From NCBI RefSeq assembly GCF_004745635.1, contig NZ_SRLB01000001.1, forward strand, positions 310,001 to 374,000: a DNA stretch of 64,000 bases. The letters run 5' to 3'. Numbering within the stretch: the stretch's first letter is position 1; each line of letters begins with the position of its first letter. Below are positions 43,842-52,194 of this stretch, in pieces. The stretch is from Methylobacterium nonmethylotrophicum (GTDB lineage: Bacteria; Pseudomonadota; Alphaproteobacteria; Rhizobiales; Beijerinckiaceae). The notes under the pieces are model-generated. The model saw only the letters and a list, made by a program, of their open reading frames with translations. It made no database searches and had not been told where the DNA came from. The translations under genes and the position numbers were made by a program.

Positions 43842-43866
43842 AAAAAGGCCCGGCGATGCCGGGCCT
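43842..43866 (-). terminator. Intrinsic terminator, minus strand
   Basis: An almost perfect stem (AGGCCCGGC and GCCGGGCCT, 3-nt loop) is followed on the minus strand by TTTTTC. It ends transcription coming leftward from tsaC; on the plus strand no U-run follows, though the stem could still mark the wrbA transcript end. Confidence 0.7.
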
Positions 43867-44019
43867 CGGAGGCGGAAGGTCGATGGGGGCTTAGGTGACC
43901 TTCTAGGCCCTATCAACGCGGGCCCCGCGGGACCGGTTCCGCGGGTTTCGAAAAAAATTCGGTGCCTCGGACGGTGCTCGGTCGAGCGGCTTCGCTTCCT
44001 CCCCATCTCCCATTCGCGA

Positions 44020-44129
44020 CCTCATCCTGAGGCGCCCACGTCAGCGGGCCTCGAAGGAGGGCTCCAGAAGGCTCTGCGATTGCTGGAGCCCTCCTTCGAG
44101 GCTCGTTTCACTCGCACCTCAGGATGAGG
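44020..44129. repeat. Palindromic repeat, family A, copy 1
   Basis: Outer arms CCTCATCCTGAGG (44020-44032) and CCTCAGGATGAGG (44117-44129) and a 20-bp perfect inner inverted repeat (44048-44067 with 44083-44102) enclose a 15-nt loop. A second copy with the same arms lies at 47108-47225. It is located between the convergent wrbA and tsaC genes. Confidence 0.85.
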
Positions 44130-44166
44130 TCGAGGGTGGGATGGGCGAGTGGGATGGGTATGGGCG

Positions 44167-45186
44167 TCACCGCGGGGCGGCGGCGCGGACGAGCCGGTCG
44201 CGGATCGCCTCGCCGAGGCCGTCTCCCGGAATCGGTGCCACCGCGATCGTCGCCGCGCCGCTCGCATCGAGCCGGCGCAGGGAGGCGAAGAGGTGGCAGG
44301 CCGCTTCGGCGAGGTCGCCGCCTGGGCTGAGGTTGAGCGCGGCCGAAGCCTCGTCGATCCCCTCCGGCGGGACGGGGCCGAACAGCAGGGCGGCTTCGCC
44401 GGGCCGGATGCGCACCGCATCGAGCCGCACCGCCGCACGCGGCGCGTAATGCGAGGCGAGGAGGCCGGGGGAGACCGGCGCCGCCCCGGCGGGGCCCCGC
44501 GCCGCGAGCGGCCGGCCCAAGACCGCCTGGATCGCCTCGCGCGACACGCCGCCGGGGCGCAGCAGCACCGGCCGACCGTCCAGGCAGGCCACGATGGTCG
44601 ATTCGACCCCGACTGGGCAGGGCCCGCCGTCGAGGATGGCGCTGATCCGCCCGTCGAGGTCGCCGAGCACGTGATCGGCGTCGGTTGGGCTCACCCGGCC
44701 GGAGCGGTTGGCGGAGGGCGCCGCCACCGGGCAGCCCGCCGCCGCCAGGATGTCCCGGGCGAGCGCGCTGCCGGGGACCCGGAGCGCCACGCTCGGCAGG
44801 CCCGCCCGGGCGAGATCGCAGACCCGTCCGCCCTCGGCCGCCGGCACCACCAGGGTGAGGGGGCCGGGCCAGAACGCCTCCGCCAGCTTCAGGGCGTCCG
44901 GGCCGAACTGCCCCTCCCGCCAGGCCGCCGCGAGATCGGGCAGGTGGGCGATCAGCGGGTTGAACCGCGGCCGCTCCTTGGCGGCGTAGATCCCCGCCAC
45001 CGCCGCCGGATTGCCCGCATCGGCGCCGAGGCCGTAGACGGTCTCGGTCGGGATCGCGACGAGCTTCCCCGCCCGCAGCAGGGCCCCCGCCTCGGCGATG
45101 CCGGCGCGATCAGCGGCGAGGCGCCGCGTCGCCGCCTGCGGCATTGACCCGCGGGCATCGTTCACGTCTAAACTATCCGTCACCAT
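44167..45186 (-). CDS. tsaC: L-threonylcarbamoyladenylate synthase, Sua5 type
   Basis: The 339-aa enzyme makes threonylcarbamoyl-AMP from Thr, bicarbonate and ATP for the t6A37 modification of tRNAs. The YrdC domain (residues about 20-215) shows IPTETVYGLGADA, AKERPRFNPLIAH, FWPGPLTLVV, APSANRSGRVSPT and STIVACLDGRPVLLRPGG. The C-terminal Sua5 domain follows the SPGLLASHYAPRAAVRL linker. ATG 45144 (MPQAATRRL) is an alternative start. The gene is divergent from the acyl-CoA dehydrogenase gene. Confidence 0.95.
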   Translation of the reverse strand: MVTDSLDVNDARGSMPQAATRRLAADRAGIAEAGALLRAGKLVAIPTETVYGLGADAGNPAAVAGIYAAKERPRFNPLIAHLPDLAAAWREGQFGPDALKLAEAFWPGPLTLVVPAAEGGRVCDLARAGLPSVALRVPGSALARDILAAAGCPVAAPSANRSGRVSPTDADHVLGDLDGRISAILDGGPCPVGVESTIVACLDGRPVLLRPGGVSREAIQAVLGRPLAARGPAGAAPVSPGLLASHYAPRAAVRLDAVRIRPGEAALLFGPVPPEGIDEASAALNLSPGGDLAEAACHLFASLRRLDASGAATIAVAPIPGDGLGEAIRDRLVRAAAPR

Positions 45187-45296
45187 GCCGCTGGCCGTAG
45201 CGTCGGCGGCGGCGTCACGTCAAATCCAAAGGGTGGCTCCCGGGAGCCCGCGCGGCGGGACCGGGGACGCTGCCGCTCCCCGGGGAGGAGCCTTCG

Positions 45297-47066
45297 ATGA
45301 CCTATCGCGCGCCCGTGGCCGAGATGGCCTTCACCCTCCGGCACGTGGCCGGGCTCGACCGCGCCATCGCGGAGGGCCTGCACGGCGACCTCTCGGACGA
45401 GCTCGTCGACACCATCCTGGAGGAGGCCGGGCGCTTCGCCAACGACGTGGTGGCGCCCCTCAACACGATCGGCGACCGCCACGGCACCCCGCTCAAGGAC
45501 GGCGTGGTCACCATGCCGCCGGGCTACCGCGAGGCCTACCGGGCCTGGACCGAGGGCGGCTGGAACGCCCTGCCGGGCCCGGTCGAGTATGGCGGCCAGG
45601 GCCTGCCGGTGCTGCTCAACGCCGCCTGCATCGAGATGTGGAACTCCGCCGCGATGGCCTTCGGCCTCGGGCCGCTGCTCACCGCCGGCGGCGTCGAGGC
45701 ACTGAGCCGGCACGGCAGCGAGGAGCTGCGCGCGCGCTACCTCGAGAAGCTGGTCTCGGGCGAGTGGACCGCCACCATGAACCTCACCGAGCCGCAGGCC
45801 GGCTCGGACCTCTCCGTGATGCGCACCCGGGCCGAGCCCGCCGGCGACGGCAGCTACCGGATCTCAGGGGAGAAGATCTACATCACCTGGGGCGAGCACG
45901 ACCTCACCGACAACATCGTGCACCTGGTGCTGGCCCGGCTGCCCGACGCGCCGCCCGGCACCCGCGGCATCTCGCTGTTCCTGGTGCCGAAGGTGCTGCC
46001 GGACGGCACGCGCAACGCGCTCAAATGTGCGGGGATCGAGCACAAGCTCGGCATCCACGGCTCGCCGACCTGCACCATGGTCTACGACGGCGCCACCGGC
46101 TGGCTCGTCGGCGAGCCGAACCGGGGCCTGGCCTGCATGTTCACGATGATGAACAACGCCCGCCTGGGCGTCGGCCTCCAGGGCGTCGCCATCGCCGAGC
46201 GGGCCTACCAGCAGGCGCTGTCTTACGCCCGCGACCGCCGCCAGGGCCGGGCGAGCGCGGCCAGCGAGGGCGCGAGCCCGATCATCGAGCACCCGGACGT
46301 GCAGCGCATGCTGCTGACCATGAAGGCGCTGACGGGCGCCTCCCGGGGCATCTGCTACCTCACGGCGGAAGCGATCGACCGCGCCCACCGGGCGCCGGAC
46401 GAGGCGGGCCGGAAGGCCGCTCAAGGATGCGCCTCCCTGCTGACCCCGGTGGCCAAGGCCTTCTCGACCGACATCGGCATCGAGGTGGCCTCGCTGGGCA
46501 TCCAGGTCCACGGCGGCATGGGCTTCGTCGAGGAGACCGGCGCCGCCCAGCACCTGCGCGACGCCCGCATCGCGGCGATCTACGAGGGCACCAACGGCAT
46601 CCAGGCGATCGACCTCGTCACCCGCAAGCTGCCGCTCGAGGACGGCGCGGTGGTGCGCGGCCAGATCGGCGCCATGCGCCTCGTCGTCGAGCGGGTGCTG
46701 AAGGAGGGCGGCCCCGCCTTCGGCCATACCGCGCCGCGCCTGCGCGAGACGGTCGAGTCCCTCGACCGGGCGACGAGCTACCTCCTCAAGGCCCTGGGCT
46801 CGAACCGGCCCGAGGAGGCGCTCGCCGGCGCCACCCCATACCTGCGCCTGTTCGGCCTCGCGCAGGGCGGCGTCTGCCTGGCGCAGGGCGCGCTCGCGGC
46901 GAACGCGGCGGTGAAGGGCGGCGACACCGACCCGGCCCATCCGGCCCGCATCGCGCTGGCCCGCTTCTTCGCCGAGAACCTCGCCACCGCGGCCCGGGGG
47001 CTGGAGGAGACGGTGACCGGCGGCGGCGGCTTCCTGCAGGACGGGGTGCTGGCGCTCGCCGGGTGA
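45297..47066 (+). CDS. Acyl-CoA dehydrogenase, long form (DmdC-like architecture)
   Basis: The 589-aa FAD enzyme has an N-terminal extension, the FAD/substrate block TATMNLTEPQAGSDL and EKIYITWGEHD, and the catalytic Glu region IYEGTNGIQAIDLVTRKL. A C-terminal domain follows (residues about 460-589, ATSYLLKALGSNRPEEALAG) that is typical of the long bacterial group that includes 3-methylmercaptopropionyl-CoA dehydrogenase DmdC. The true acyl substrate cannot be told from sequence. It is followed by a repeat and then by enoyl-CoA hydratase and SDR genes. Confidence 0.93.
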   Translation: MTYRAPVAEMAFTLRHVAGLDRAIAEGLHGDLSDELVDTILEEAGRFANDVVAPLNTIGDRHGTPLKDGVVTMPPGYREAYRAWTEGGWNALPGPVEYGGQGLPVLLNAACIEMWNSAAMAFGLGPLLTAGGVEALSRHGSEELRARYLEKLVSGEWTATMNLTEPQAGSDLSVMRTRAEPAGDGSYRISGEKIYITWGEHDLTDNIVHLVLARLPDAPPGTRGISLFLVPKVLPDGTRNALKCAGIEHKLGIHGSPTCTMVYDGATGWLVGEPNRGLACMFTMMNNARLGVGLQGVAIAERAYQQALSYARDRRQGRASAASEGASPIIEHPDVQRMLLTMKALTGASRGICYLTAEAIDRAHRAPDEAGRKAAQGCASLLTPVAKAFSTDIGIEVASLGIQVHGGMGFVEETGAAQHLRDARIAAIYEGTNGIQAIDLVTRKLPLEDGAVVRGQIGAMRLVVERVLKEGGPAFGHTAPRLRETVESLDRATSYLLKALGSNRPEEALAGATPYLRLFGLAQGGVCLAQGALAANAAVKGGDTDPAHPARIALARFFAENLATAARGLEETVTGGGGFLQDGVLALAG

Positions 47067-47107
47067 GGGCGGACCGCCACGCGACAACCAGGTTCTCCCA
47101 CCCGGAA

Positions 47108-47225
47108 CCTCATCCTGAGGTGCCGCGATAGCGGCCTCGAAGGAGGGCTCCAGAAGGCTCCGCGATCACTGGAGCCCTCCTTCGAGGCTGGGCGATCTCC
47201 GATCGCCCAGCACCTCAGGATGAGG
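47108..47225. repeat. Palindromic repeat, family A, copy 2
   Basis: It has the same outer arms (47108-47120, 47213-47225) and the same 20-bp inner inverted repeat (47134-47153 with 47169-47188) as copy 1. An extra 9-bp hairpin (TGGGCGATC and GATCGCCCA) is inserted at 47189-47209. It lies between the acyl-CoA dehydrogenase and enoyl-CoA hydratase genes. Confidence 0.85.
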
Positions 47226-47311
47226 TCCTGGGCGGGAGATCGACACTCCTCCGACCGCCGCCGGAGATCGTCATCCGGTCGATCATCCGAGCCCAACACC
47301 CCGAGGTCCCC

Positions 47312-48085
47312 ATGACCGAGCACGTCCGCATCTCCGACGAACCCGGCGGCGTCCGCCTCGTGCGGCTCGCGCGGCCCGAGAAGAAGAACGCGCTGACCGG
47401 CGCCATGTACGACGCCATGCGCGAGGCGCTGGAGAGCGCCGACCGGGACGGGTCGGGCGTCGGCGCCGTGGTGTTCGCCGGAACTGACGGCGTGTTCACC
47501 GCCGGCAACGACATCGCCGACTTCGTCGCCCGGGCCGAGCGCGCCCTCGGCGAAGCGCCGTCCCTGCGCTTCGTCCGCCAGCTCGCCGTGACCCGCACCC
47601 CGATGGTGGCGGCGGTGGACGGCCTCGCGGTCGGGGTCGGCACCACGCTGACGCTGCATTGCGACCTCGTCTACGTCGCGCCGGCCGCGACCTTCCGGAT
47701 GCCCTTCGTCGATCTCGGCCTCGTGCCGGAGGCGGCCTCCAGCTACCTGCTGCCGCGCCGGGTCGGGCTGACGAAGGCGACGGAGCTGCTGCTGCTCGGC
47801 GAGGCCTTCGGGGCCGACGAGGCGGTGCGCCTCGGCCTCGCCAACGCGGTGGTGCCGGCCGACGGCCTCCTCGAACACGCGCTGGCGCAAGCCGCGAAGC
47901 TCGCCGCCAAGCCCCGCCAGGCGCTGGCCGCTGCCCGCCGGCTGATCCGCGGCGACCGCGAGGCGGTGCAGGCCGCCATGGATGCGGAGGCGACAGCCTT
48001 CGAGGCGGCGCTCCGCTCACCCGAGGCGCAGGAGGCGTTCCGGCGCTTCCTGTCCCGCGGCGCGGCATCGCGGGCGGCCGAGTGA
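47312..48085 (+). CDS. Enoyl-CoA hydratase/isomerase family protein
   Basis: The 257-aa crotonase-fold protein shows the oxyanion-hole stretch RPEKKNALTGAMYDAM, the second oxyanion block AAVDGLAVGVGTTLTLHCDLVY, and FVDLGLVPEAASSYLLPRRVG. The Glu of the first catalytic site is not obvious (TLHCD region), but VPEAASS keeps the second. Typical roles are beta-oxidation or aromatic-acid degradation. The SDR start overlaps its stop (GTGA), so they are coupled. Confidence 0.92.
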   Translation: MTEHVRISDEPGGVRLVRLARPEKKNALTGAMYDAMREALESADRDGSGVGAVVFAGTDGVFTAGNDIADFVARAERALGEAPSLRFVRQLAVTRTPMVAAVDGLAVGVGTTLTLHCDLVYVAPAATFRMPFVDLGLVPEAASSYLLPRRVGLTKATELLLLGEAFGADEAVRLGLANAVVPADGLLEHALAQAAKLAAKPRQALAAARRLIRGDREAVQAAMDAEATAFEAALRSPEAQEAFRRFLSRGAASRAAE

Positions 48086-48933
48086 GGCCGCCGGGCATCC
48101 CGGACCTGTCGGACAGGGTTTGCCTCGTCGCCGGCGCCTCGCGCGGGGTCGGGCGCGGCATCGCCCGCGCCCTCGGGGAGGCCGGCGCCACCGTGGTGGT
48201 CACCGCCCGCTCCAGCGAGACGGGCGCGCGCACCGACCAGCGGGCCGAGGCGCTGGAGGACACCGCCCGGGAGGTCGACCTCGCGGGCGGGCGCGGCCAC
48301 CACTACCTCTGCGACCACACCCGCGAGGCCGAGGTCGACGCGATGGTGCGCTGGGTGCTGCGCCGCTTCGGCCGCATCGACGTCGCGGTGTCGAGCGTCT
48401 GGGGCGGCAACGAGGGCTATGACGGCGTGCGCTACCCCGACGGCGCCGCCTGGGGCACCGCCTTCTGGCGCCGCGGCCTCGCGCCCCTGCGCCACGGCCT
48501 CGACACCGGGCCGCTCGCCGGCCTGATCCTCGCCCGGGCGGTGGCGCCCGCCATGGTCTCGGCGAAGGGCGGGCTCCTGGCGCTGGTCTCCTTCGGCACG
48601 GACAGCTATCTCGGCGACCTGTTCTACGACCTCGCCAAATCCGCCACCAACCGCATCGCCCTGGGCATGGCGGAGGAGCTGAGGCCCTACGGCGTCACGG
48701 CGCTGGCCCTCGCCCCGGGCCTCGTGCGCACCGAGCGGGTGGTGGAGGCCGGCATGGCGGGGGAGGCCGGGGAGAGCCCGCTCTATGCCGGTCGCGCGCT
48801 CGCGGCGCTCGCGGGGGATCCCGGCATTGGGGCCCATGCCGGCCAGGTGCTGCACGTGGCCGACCTGGCGCGGACTTACGGGTTTACCGACGAGGATGGC
48901 AGCCGGCCGGAGCGGTATCGGGCGGGGGCGTGA
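48082..48933 (+). CDS. Short-chain dehydrogenase/reductase
   Basis: The 283-aa protein has the cofactor loop VAGASRGVGRGIARALGEAG and an NNAG-like VSSVWGGNEGYDG. The catalytic YxxxK is at YDLAKSATNRIALGMAEEL (Tyr and Lys present), and PGLVRTERV follows. The insertion RYPDGAAWGTAFWRRGLAPLRHG is longer than in classical SDRs. GTG 48082 overlaps the upstream stop, supporting coupling to the enoyl-CoA hydratase. Substrate unknown. Confidence 0.92.
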   Translation: MRPPGIPDLSDRVCLVAGASRGVGRGIARALGEAGATVVVTARSSETGARTDQRAEALEDTAREVDLAGGRGHHYLCDHTREAEVDAMVRWVLRRFGRIDVAVSSVWGGNEGYDGVRYPDGAAWGTAFWRRGLAPLRHGLDTGPLAGLILARAVAPAMVSAKGGLLALVSFGTDSYLGDLFYDLAKSATNRIALGMAEELRPYGVTALALAPGLVRTERVVEAGMAGEAGESPLYAGRALAALAGDPGIGAHAGQVLHVADLARTYGFTDEDGSRPERYRAGA

Positions 48934-49086
48934 GGGCGCTAACTTCGCTCAGTCAAATAGAGTTCGCTGCTATTGTCTTCGTGCCATCAAAACATAGGGG
49001 AAGACGCGAGAACCCCTTCTTCCACGCAGGCTACTGGATTCACACAATTCGGCCTGATTGTTCTTCCGCTTGAAGGTGGCTCGCTT

Positions 49087-49109
49087 CCCCTCCCCACAAG
49101 GGGGAGGGG
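49087..49109. terminator. C/G-rich hairpin between convergent genes
   Basis: CCCCTCCCC and GGGGAGGGG pair around a short loop, in the 270-bp gap between the SDR gene (+) and degP (-). There is no U-run, so it may be a Rho-dependent end or a member of the C/G-rich repeats. The rest of this gap holds no supported gene. Confidence 0.4.
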
Positions 49110-49202
49110 AATTGGTTGAACCCCAGCGGTGAAGTGGGGATCGTAGGTCCATCAGGAGCGGGGAAGCGCCCGAACCTGACGCGCTCGCAGAAAAGCCGGG
49201 AT

Positions 49203-50720
49203 TCACTCCAGGCTGAGCGCCACGAACCGCACCTCACCCTCCTTGTTCGACACGAGGAGGAGCGCCGACTTGCGGCCGTCCTTCTTGATCTGGTCGATGC
49301 GGCGGGTGACGTCGGCCGGTGCGTTCACCGCCTCCTGGCCGACCTCGACGATGACGTCGCCGGGCTGGATGCGCTTGTCGGCGGCGTTGGAGTTCGGGTC
49401 GACCCGGGTGACCAGCACGCCCTTGACGCTGTCCTTCACGCCGAACCGCTTGCGCGCCTCGTCCGTGAGGCCCGAGAGGTTGAGGCCCAGCGCCTGTCGG
49501 GTGACGTCGGCCTCCGGCTGCGGGCGGCTGAGATTCGCCTGCTGCTGCGGCTTGTCGGTGTCCTCCAGGCGCCCGAGGGTGACCTGCTTCGTCTGCTCCT
49601 GGCCCTTGCGGACGGTGGTCACGTCGACGACCTTGCCGACCGGGGTCGAGGCGACGATGCGGGGCAGGTCGCTCGAGCTCTTGACGTCGACGCCGTTGAA
49701 CTTGGTGATCACGTCGCCGACCTCGAGGCCGGCGGTGCGGGCCGGGCCCTTGTCGTCGACGCCGGCGATCAGGGCACCGCGGGCGCCGCCCTTGAGGCCG
49801 AGCGCCTCGGCGGTGGTGTCGTCGACGTTCTGGATCCGCACGCCGAGCCAGCCGCGACGCACCTCGCCGAACTGGCGCAGCTGGTCGATCACCGGGCCGG
49901 CGGTGGCGGTCGGGACCGCGAAGCCGATGCCGACCGAGCCGCCGGTCGGCGACAGGATCGCCGTGTTGATGCCGATCACCTCGCCGTTCATGTTGAACAG
50001 CGGACCGCCCGAATTGCCCTTGTTGATGGCCGCGTCGGTCTGGATGTAGTTGTCGTAGGGACCCGACTCGATGTTGCGGCCGCGCGCCGAGACGATGCCG
50101 GCGGAGACCGAGCCGCCGAGGCCGAACGGGTTGCCGATCGCGATCACCCAGTCGCCCGGCCGCATCTTTTCGGAATCGCCGAGCGGCACCGACTTCAGGG
50201 GCCGGTCCGGATCGGGCTTCACCCGCAGCACCGCGAGGTCGATCTTCGAATCCTTGCCCACGATCTCGGCCTTCAGCTTGCGGCCGTCATGCAGGATCAC
50301 CTGGATGTCGTTGGCATCGCCGATGACGTGGTTGTTGGTGACCACGATGCCGGCGGAATCGATGATGAAGCCGGAGCCGAGCGAGTTCGAGCGGCGCGGC
50401 GCCCGCGGCTGGCTCTCTCCCCCGCCCTGACCGCCCCCTTGGCCGCGGCGGTTGAAGAACTCCTCGAACAGGTCCTCGAACGGGGTGCCCTGCGGCAGTT
50501 GCGGCAGGGTGCGGCCGCGCGCCTCGACGGTGGTCGAGGCCGAGATGTTGACCACCGCGTCCGTCACCTGGTCGGCGAGGTCGGCGAGCGATTCGGGGCC
50601 CTTGGCCAGGGCGACGTCCGGGAGGGCCGCGGTGCCGACGGAGAGCGCGAGGAGCGCGCCCGCGAGGGCGGGCAGGCGCCGTCTCGCGAAGGCGGGGTTA
50701 CGGCGCGAGGAAGCGGCCAT
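49203..50720 (-). CDS. degP: DegP/HtrA-type periplasmic serine protease
   Basis: The 505-aa protease has a signal peptide (LPALAGALLALSVGTAALPDVALA) and a Gly-rich segment near residue 95. The trypsin-like domain has His131 (TNNHVIGDA), Asp161 (SKIDLAVLRV) and Ser237 (KGNSGGPLF). Two PDZ domains follow (RRGWLGVRIQNVD; RPGDVIVEVGQE near the end). It degrades or refolds damaged envelope proteins. It lies downstream of hflK-hflC-DUF2065 on the same strand, the usual order in this group. Confidence 0.97.
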   Translation of the reverse strand: MAASSRRNPAFARRRLPALAGALLALSVGTAALPDVALAKGPESLADLADQVTDAVVNISASTTVEARGRTLPQLPQGTPFEDLFEEFFNRRGQGGGQGGGESQPRAPRRSNSLGSGFIIDSAGIVVTNNHVIGDANDIQVILHDGRKLKAEIVGKDSKIDLAVLRVKPDPDRPLKSVPLGDSEKMRPGDWVIAIGNPFGLGGSVSAGIVSARGRNIESGPYDNYIQTDAAINKGNSGGPLFNMNGEVIGINTAILSPTGGSVGIGFAVPTATAGPVIDQLRQFGEVRRGWLGVRIQNVDDTTAEALGLKGGARGALIAGVDDKGPARTAGLEVGDVITKFNGVDVKSSSDLPRIVASTPVGKVVDVTTVRKGQEQTKQVTLGRLEDTDKPQQQANLSRPQPEADVTRQALGLNLSGLTDEARKRFGVKDSVKGVLVTRVDPNSNAADKRIQPGDVIVEVGQEAVNAPADVTRRIDQIKKDGRKSALLLVSNKEGEVRFVALSLE

Positions 50721-50886
50721 CGTGTGAACCTCGTTGGGCAGGATCGTCCTGAATCGAAATCGTACGGCCCGGCACCGGCGGTGGAACCCCGCAGCGCCCG
50801 GGCGGCCCCGGCGTCGGGCCGGAAGCGTCCCTTAAGATCGTCTCCCGGCGAACCGGTTCAAGTCCCGGCAAACCACCCGCGGCCGT

Positions 50887-51081
50887 TCAGCCGAGCAGGA
50901 GGCGCACGATGCCGACCACGACGACCCCCGCCGCCGCGGAGGCGAGGCCGACGAGGCGCATCCGCTCCATCGGGGTCTGGGAGGCCTCCTGCATCGCCCG
51001 GCGCATCGCCGCCGGGAAGGCGGCGCAGAGCAGGCCCTCGATGGCGAGCGCCAGGCCGAGGGCGGCGACGAGATCCTTCAC
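50887..51081 (-). CDS. DUF2065 family small membrane protein, 64 aa
   Basis: The frame has two hydrophobic helices (LVAALGLALAIEGLLCAAFP and LVGLASAAAGVVVVGIVRLLLG) joined by RRAMQEASQTPMERMR, the DUF2065 pattern. I choose the GTG at 51081 because family members are 60-65 aa. The frame is open for a further 52 codons upstream, to 51237, but that part is Pro/Ala-rich without similarity. Its location between hflC and degP is conserved in alpha- and gammaproteobacteria. Role unknown. Confidence 0.8.
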   Translation of the reverse strand: MKDLVAALGLALAIEGLLCAAFPAAMRRAMQEASQTPMERMRLVGLASAAAGVVVVGIVRLLLG

Positions 51082-51273
51082 GGCCGAACGCGGCGCTGCC
51101 GCCGCCGGCGGGCGGCGCTCGCCGCTCTCCTGGTTCCCCCCTCCGGTCGCATTGTGTCGTCTCCGCGGCGCGGGCGGCACCGCGCCCGCCGTCACAGTCA
51201 CAAAAGCGCGCCCCGCCGGGGCGGGGCGCTCGAACATCGTCGCGTCCCGGCCCCGCTCGGCCGGCGCCGCCGG

Positions 51274-52194
51274 CTACTGGCCGGGGGCCGGCGCCGCGGC
51301 CGGGCGGGCCCGACCCTGCGGGTCGTTGAAGTAGCGGAAGAACTCCGAGCCGGGGCTGATCACCAGCCGGGTCTCGGGCCCGCTCAGGCCCTTCTCGTAG
51401 GCCTGCATCGAGCGGTAGAAGGCGAAGAAGTCCGGGTCCTGCCCGAAGGCGTCGGCGAGGATGCGGTTGCGGTCCGCCTCGCCCTGGCCGCGGAGCTGGT
51501 CGGCCTTCTGGTTCGCCTCCGCCAGCAGCACCGTCACGTCGCGGTCGGCGCGGGCCTTGATGGTCGCCGCCACCTGGGCGCCGTTGGCCCGCAGGTCCGC
51601 CGCCTCGCGCTCGCGCTCGGTCCGCATGCGCTGGTAGACCGCCTGGGAGTTGGCCGCCGGCAGGTCGACGCGGGTCAGCCGCAGGTCGATGATCTCGATG
51701 CCGAGATTCTTCGCCTGCCGGTTCACCTCCTCCTGGATGCGGTTCATCAGGGCCTCGCGCTGGGTGCGCACGATGGCGTCCCGCGAGGCGCTGGCGAGCA
51801 CGTTGCGCATCGCCGCGTTGGTGAAGCTCGACAGGCGCTGGTTGGCGACCTGGACGTTGTTCACCGACTGGTAGAAGCGCAGCGGGTCGCTGATCTTGTA
51901 GCGGGCGAAGGCGTCGACCTCGAGGTTCTGCCGGTCGGCCGAGAGCACGGTCTGCACCGGCAGGTCGAGGTCGAGCAGCCGCTTCTCGAACACCGTCACG
52001 CTCTCGAAGAACGGCAGCTTGAAGTAGAGGCCCGGCCGGTCGGTGCCGGCCTGGTTCAGCACGGTGCGCACGCGACCGAACTGCAGCACCAGGGCCTGCT
52101 GGGTCTGGCTCACGGTGAAGGCCGAGGCGTAGATCAGCACCAGGACGAGGACGCCGAGGACGACGAGGCCGGTGCGCAGGACGTTGCCGTTCAT
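51274..52194 (-). CDS. hflC: HflC, FtsH protease modulator (SPFH/band 7)
   Basis: The 306-aa inner-membrane protein has one N-terminal anchor (GLVVLGVLVLVLIYASAFTV) and a band 7 domain (TQQALVLQFGRV, RPGLYFKLPFFESVTVFEKR, VDAFARYKISDPLRFYQSV), followed by a long coiled coil (RTEREREAADLRANG). With HflK it forms the cage around FtsH. Its ATG overlaps the hflK stop (ATGA). The C-terminal tail is Pro/Ala-rich. Confidence 0.97.
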   Translation of the reverse strand: MNGNVLRTGLVVLGVLVLVLIYASAFTVSQTQQALVLQFGRVRTVLNQAGTDRPGLYFKLPFFESVTVFEKRLLDLDLPVQTVLSADRQNLEVDAFARYKISDPLRFYQSVNNVQVANQRLSSFTNAAMRNVLASASRDAIVRTQREALMNRIQEEVNRQAKNLGIEIIDLRLTRVDLPAANSQAVYQRMRTEREREAADLRANGAQVAATIKARADRDVTVLLAEANQKADQLRGQGEADRNRILADAFGQDPDFFAFYRSMQAYEKGLSGPETRLVISPGSEFFRYFNDPQGRARPAAAPAPGQ

